From Ligula intestinalis (Eukaryota; Platyhelminthes; Cestoda; Diphyllobothriidea; Diphyllobothriidae), in NCBI GenBank assembly GCA_036362985.1, contig JAYGXS010000009.1:16344655-16408654 (forward strand): a stretch of 64,000 nucleotides of DNA, read 5' to 3'. Positions 59,694 to 64,000 of the stretch are shown one piece after another. The notes under the pieces were generated by a model, which ran no database searches, was not told the DNA's origin, and saw only the letters and a program-made list of their open reading frames with translations. Each line of letters begins with the position of its first letter. The first letter of the stretch is position 1. The translations under genes were made by a program, and so were the position numbers.

Positions 59694-60612
59694 AGGGTGT
59701 CCCAAAGTTATTTGCTCCTTTTACTAGTTGTTAAATGTCTTTCAAATTATATATTAAGTAAAAATGTCTATGTATTTCTCAACCTCGTTGGTTAGGGATT
59801 TACTTTAAACAGCTGTACAAGAGTACACATTTAGTAGGAAACTTGCGGTAGTTCTAGCCCGGAACCTTCTAAAGGATGATGGGGAGATAGACTGTAAATG
59901 ACGAGAAACAAGTCAACTTCTCTAAAGGATCGCCGTATGAAATTTTCCATCCACGGAACGTAAAAAAATGCCGTTGTTTGGACTCAGAGTCGTAACATAA
60001 TAGAGCATGTTGAAGTTCCAAAGTCTGGAGCTACAGTCATAGTGTAGGGAGCAAGGCCCTTTGGAGGGCTCTCCGACCTCCACAATGGGACAACGACTCG
60101 ATGGTGAATATTATGGAGAGGAGATCCTAAAGCAATACCTGCTTAAAAGATTGAAAAAGTAATCGTGTGAGCAGGTCAAAATTTGAGAATAAACTTATTC
60201 CGCCAATGTCAAGGATGATTTTTATGCAGGACAGGACCACAGCTCAGCAACCTGAGAAGACTAAGGCGTTGCTGTCAGAGAAAATTTCCACCTTTCTGGA
60301 GGAAATAAATGTGGCCTCTTCATAGTTTTGACCTAAAAACAATTGAAAACCTATGGTCATTTCGGGGTAACACGTTTGACGAAAAACTGTCGGTTTCTGC
60401 TTCTGTTGCTGGATTGGAGAGATACCTGCTGGATGCCTGGCGGACGATTCCCTTGGAGAAACTCCCGAAAGTCATTCATTCGAGGCCAATTTAGAAGCAG
60501 CTGTTTTAAAGAACAAAGGAAAATTTCCTGTAAAGGGAATTGCGAAATATATCTATGACTTTGGAATTTCTGAGCGTTTTATTGGAGCGCAAAGAATTTT
60601 GAGACACCCCTT
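59694..60612 (+). mobile_element. Tc1/mariner-like element relic with TIRs
   Basis: The ends GGGTGTCCCAAAGTTATTTG (59694) and, reversed, GGGGTGTCTCAAAATTCTTTG (60612) form TIRs next to TA dinucleotides, as expected for this superfamily. Plus-frame pieces: VEVPKSGATVIV, DGEYYGEEILKQYLL, FMQDRTTAQQ (FQQDNAP-type box), WPLHSFDLKTIENLWS (the WP.SPDLNPIEN.W box) and AWRTIPLEKLPKVIHSRP. The N-terminal half of the transposase is missing and stops are present. Confidence 0.85.
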
Positions 60613-60614
60613 AT

Positions 60615-63048
60615 AACTCGTATTCCGTATACTGTTTGGAAATTTGCCTTCCTGGGAACACTCAAATATTTTTCTAACTTCCCCTTCGTCATAAGTGTAC
60701 TCGCCCCTTATATGTTTTCAAAATTTGTATTATTTTGTGATCTTTTGGCAGGTCAGCATGCAAATATTGACGAGGAAACTAAAAAAGACGTAAATGGCAA
60801 TTTAATGGAAAACATTTTACGATCATGTGAAACAATCGTTGATTCAAGAGGTTAAGGAATCGCCGAACGTTTCTAAACATCAAGGTCAGCGAAGTATTAA
60901 AGACGTTAGACGCGTGTTAACCCTAAAACACTAAGAACTTTGGTTCTGTTCATATGTTATTTTGGCAAATTAAGTGAATACTTGGGAAAACCACAAATAA
61001 AACAAAAATATGTGCTGCTTGACTAGTGATTGCCCACAAATCTAAGTATCACAGGTGACTGCAATGAATCCTCATGCCACGGTAGACAATAACGGAAACT
61101 TGGGATTTCAATCACCAGCAGTATTGAGTAAAATGTATGTGACATTAAAGCATCTGAGGGGTTGAAAAGAAGACATAGCGTTACATGGTGATATGTGGTG
61201 CAATATGCCAACTGGTGTTTGGTAGATGAGATAGTAAAACGCTGGGTTTGTATCTGTTTACGTTTTCATACATTCCTCAACAGCACAGGTACAAAAGAAA
61301 GTATGGCTTAGAGAGGCTTCTTGCAAGCCTCCCGTGAGGAGTAGGTGGTTTCTTTGAAGAAGGGTGGAAGTTTAATTTAGGCTCCAGAATCGCTAAAATA
61401 ATCTAATATTTGACAACAAAAAGCGCATCACAAAATGTCTATTTTCTAGTTTATGGTTTACTTATATTTGTAGTTTAATTTAGTTTGACTGCTTGGGTTT
61501 AGTTTTTTCAAGTTGATTATTAAGATTTTAAGTTTAAGTTTAGTGCAATTAAGATAACTTTATTTAACCTTTGCTTTGCTAACTTGGTTCGGTTTTGAAT
61601 TTAGTAGCCACTTGAGTTATAACCTCACTAGTTTACTGAACCTAAGTTTAGTTGGTTTGGTTAATTGAACCTATTTGTATTTTAGTTCAGTTTTTAGTTT
61701 GATTTAGTTCACAACTATGATGAATTAGTTTTATTTTAGTTAAGTTAATTTAGCTTATGTAAGTTGACTTAAGTTTTAAGTTACTTAGGCTTATTTTATT
61801 TGAGCTTTATTTGGTTATTTTACATTAGTTTTAGTTAAATTTAGAGTTTAGTTTAATATGTATGATTAAACTTCAGTTTTAGTTTATTTTTTAGCTCAAT
61901 TTACTTTAGTCTCGGAAACTTGCAGCTCCCTGCGTTGTTACGCCAATGTGAACAGTTGGGAAGTTGTAAATTTTAATTATGGTACGCTTTTCTTACCGAT
62001 TATTTAAGCTATTATTCCTATTTTTTCTACTTGTATACGCTCTACCTTTTAATAAACTTTTCCTTCTTCTGATGTATCCCGCCCATTTTACCCATACTAC
62101 CACATGTCATGTATTAAAGAAGGGTGGAGTTTTGGCATGCTTGAATGGAACCTAAACTCAACTTGTTCCCGAAGTACAAATAAAATGCCAAGCGAACAAA
62201 ACCCTATAAATGAACCTCCTTTTTTAAGCTACCGTGTAGACGAACCCTTCTATCCTAGCCATTCTCTTGGCGGCTCTTTAAAGCAAAAAATTCGAAGTTC
62301 TTCTTCTGGCCGGCCAAACATTCCCAGTGCGATAATTCAAACCAAGTTTCGAAGATCAACTCGTATAACACAACGAATCGACAGGAGATTTTTTAAACGT
62401 GGGCAATACGAGGCAGTTATCAGTCCAGTGCACCAAATCGTATACTTTTTGGCTCTTTGCCTTCAAGCGAAGACGCGAATATTCGCCATTTTTTTCGTTT
62501 TCAGAAACTGTCCCTTGTCTGTCCACTGCATATCACAATGATTTAGTATTGCTCGTTGGTATTTTAGGAGAGCATTAAAATATTCGTAAGGAAACAATAG
62601 ATAAGATAACATCGACAGAAATTCAGCTGCAACCTTCAGGATCGTATGCAACAGGCATTGATTCGAAATGTACACATATCCCTAGACGTTTTCTTTAAAC
62701 ATTTTTAGTCGTCCACCCAAATTGAAACAGAAATACAAAAAGAAATAAGGTGCTATTGCATTTTTTCAGAATACGAAGTTGTTACAGTAGATTGGAACAT
62801 ATTAATTGCAGATCGTTGTGATAGAGATGATCATACAAACTAATGTCAACATATTTTGGGATACTTCTGGAAGCCAGCTTTTTAAGGAGCTTCTTTTTGA
62901 CAGCCAAAACAAATCATTTACTATAAAAAGTAACTACTTAAGTAGCATGCATTTTTTTCATTAATTTCAACTGCCTTTATAGATTCAAATATATTTGTTG
63001 AAAAACATGAGCGAAAACATAATTTCTTGTTTTTTTTTGGTAGAAAAT
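60615..63048. other. AT-rich spacer with the TTTAGT tract
   Basis: A 145-codon plus-strand ORF at 62104-62541 is unusually long for such AT-rich DNA (Ser/Arg-rich centre, hydrophobic end) but shows no motif and no splice partners. Confidence 0.4.
61446..61913. repeat. T/A/G-skewed degenerate TTTAGT tract
   Basis: About 470 bases dominated by TTTAG, TTTAGTT and TTAAGTT words on the plus strand, with very little C. There is no fixed period by eye. It looks like a decayed short-unit satellite. Confidence 0.7.
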
Positions 63049-63998
63049 TACGCCTTCTTTAAATTTTATACTTAAAAGACGGGTATCTTTCGGTTTAAAA
63101 AATAATTTTTACTGTGAGCTTTTTTACAATTTTCAGGTGTTCATGCAGAGAACACCGCATCCGTCATTTGTTGATGCAGCCTTTACTATATAAAGCATGC
63201 TCCACATCTTTTGCAATATTTTATGAGAACTATGTGAGATATCCTCAAACTGTAGGCAAAAACTTATTTTTCCTTAAACAAGATGTACACAGTTCACAGT
63301 TTGTAAACCTTGAATTACAGTGCAGCGGTCACTATGTTTCAAAATTATTCGGCAATTTAGAAACTTTGGCAACAGAAGCTTATGTAACCCCACTTATTTG
63401 TCCCTATAACCTGCATGTTTTCCTACAAAAACGGTTGTTATCGATTTTTGTGGGTGGGGAATTAGGTCACGCAGTGGAATATACTCATATAAATGCTAAA
63501 TTAATTTTTATTTTATTGTGTTTAGAAGTGTTTTGCTTTCTATCTGCAGATTTTCCTAATCTGTATTGCCATTTAACTTATTGTGGAAAAACCCGATTAT
63601 CAAACTGCAGGTTTCTTGAATTTTCCGAAAAATTGAAATGGTAGTTAGGAGGTCGTCTACTTCAACTTACCATTGGTTCAATTTACCGTTCTGGAGTTAA
63701 GTTAGCATAGTCCGTGGCGCAAAGCGTCGCCCACACCTTCAATTTACATGCGGAACAACCTTCTTCCAGTGGCCGCGGGAAGCAACTTTGACTTCATTTT
63801 TTTACTTTACACTTCTTAAAACTTCCTTCTCTGCCTATCCTATTTCCACACTCCCAAAACTCTACAACTACCGTTTTTGGAGGTCAAAATGCTGGGACTA
63901 GGAGTATATAAGTGGAGCTACATCAGCCACTTTTGCCAACACTTTTTTAGGAACGAAAGATACCATTTCTTTAAGCATAGAATTTAAAGAAGGCGTAA
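63049..63998. mobile_element. R1 full copy: non-autonomous DNA transposon with ~48-bp terminal inverted repeats
   Basis: The left end TTACGCCTTCTTTAAATT (from 63049) and the right end, reverse-complemented from 63998, agree over about 48 bases; both continue into a GGTATCTTTCG block. The 950-bp element contains the R1 body shared with the two truncated copies. The 176-codon ORF inside (63114-63644) is broken in the other copies and shows no transposase motif, so the element looks non-autonomous. Its superfamily is unassigned. The right end lies at the window edge, so the target duplication cannot be judged. Confidence 0.7.
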
Positions 63999-64000
63999 GT

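Noticed and set aside
62104..62541. 145-codon ORF as a gene
   Set aside because: Long for AT-rich DNA but without recognisable domain, partner exons or repeats; kept only as a remark.
63114..63644. 176-codon ORF as a gene
   Set aside because: It lies inside repeat R1; the same stretch in the copies at 7.6 and 55.5 kb is broken and no motif is present.
1..64000. Bacterial-type systems (CRISPR, toxin-antitoxin, phage, operons)
   Set aside because: Spliced genes, SINEs and retroelements show eukaryotic DNA; no spaced direct-repeat array or tightly packed ORFs occur.

Overview
This is eukaryotic DNA: spliced genes with GT/AG introns, very low gene density and a dense layer of decayed transposable elements. 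The mixture points to a parasitic flatworm: many Penelope-like retroelement (PLE) relics with GIY-YIG endonuclease ends, tRNA-headed SINEs, LTR pieces and terminal-inverted-repeat DNA elements. A tapeworm of the diphyllobothriidean type is my best guess. The organism is an inference from family resemblance, not a database result. A block of exactly 400 N at 13171-13570 marks an assembly gap.

Two genes can be supported well. The first is a two-exon plus-strand gene at 3983-5410 encoding a 408-residue mitochondrial MDR-family oxidoreductase of the RTN4IP1 type. The second is a seven-exon minus-strand gene spreading over 12 kb (51709 down to 39744). I assembled it exon by exon from splice sites and matching phases. 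It encodes a 428-residue type I membrane protein: signal peptide, an unrecognised N-terminal domain, one Ig domain, one six-cysteine EGF domain, a transmembrane helix and a short tail. That is the architecture of a neuregulin/Vein-type ErbB ligand. Most of its exons are too short to appear as long ORFs, and its introns hold PLE, SINE, LTR and piggyBac-type MITE insertions. A third, partial minus-strand gene (two exons, 26533-26092) and isolated exon candidates at 1209-1448 (-) and 6230-6522 (+) are weaker.

Layout: 0-3.4 kb unassigned; 3.4-8.2 kb RTN4IP1-like gene, tRNA-like repeats and repeat R1 copy 1; 9-17.5 kb LTR pieces (one followed by a tRNA-Trp-type primer-binding site), SINEs and the gap; 17.9-20.8 kb an AT-rich island that is one giant imperfect inverted repeat; 21.6-25.4 kb structured RNA-like repeats, a PLE relic and a foldback element; 26.1-26.5 kb partial gene; 28.3-32.5 kb SINEs, a YADD reverse-transcriptase relic and a long hairpin; 32.6-35 kb AT-rich; 35-41 kb PLE and R2 repeats; 39.7-51.7 kb neuregulin-like gene; 53.4-60.6 kb two PLE relics, R1 copy 2 and a Tc1/mariner relic; 61.4-64 kb a T/A/G-skewed tract and the complete TIR-bounded R1 copy.

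Nothing bacterial is present: no operons, no CRISPR arrays, no rRNA. The two good genes are unrelated in function (a mitochondrial oxidoreductase and a cell-surface signalling ligand), so no pathway links them.
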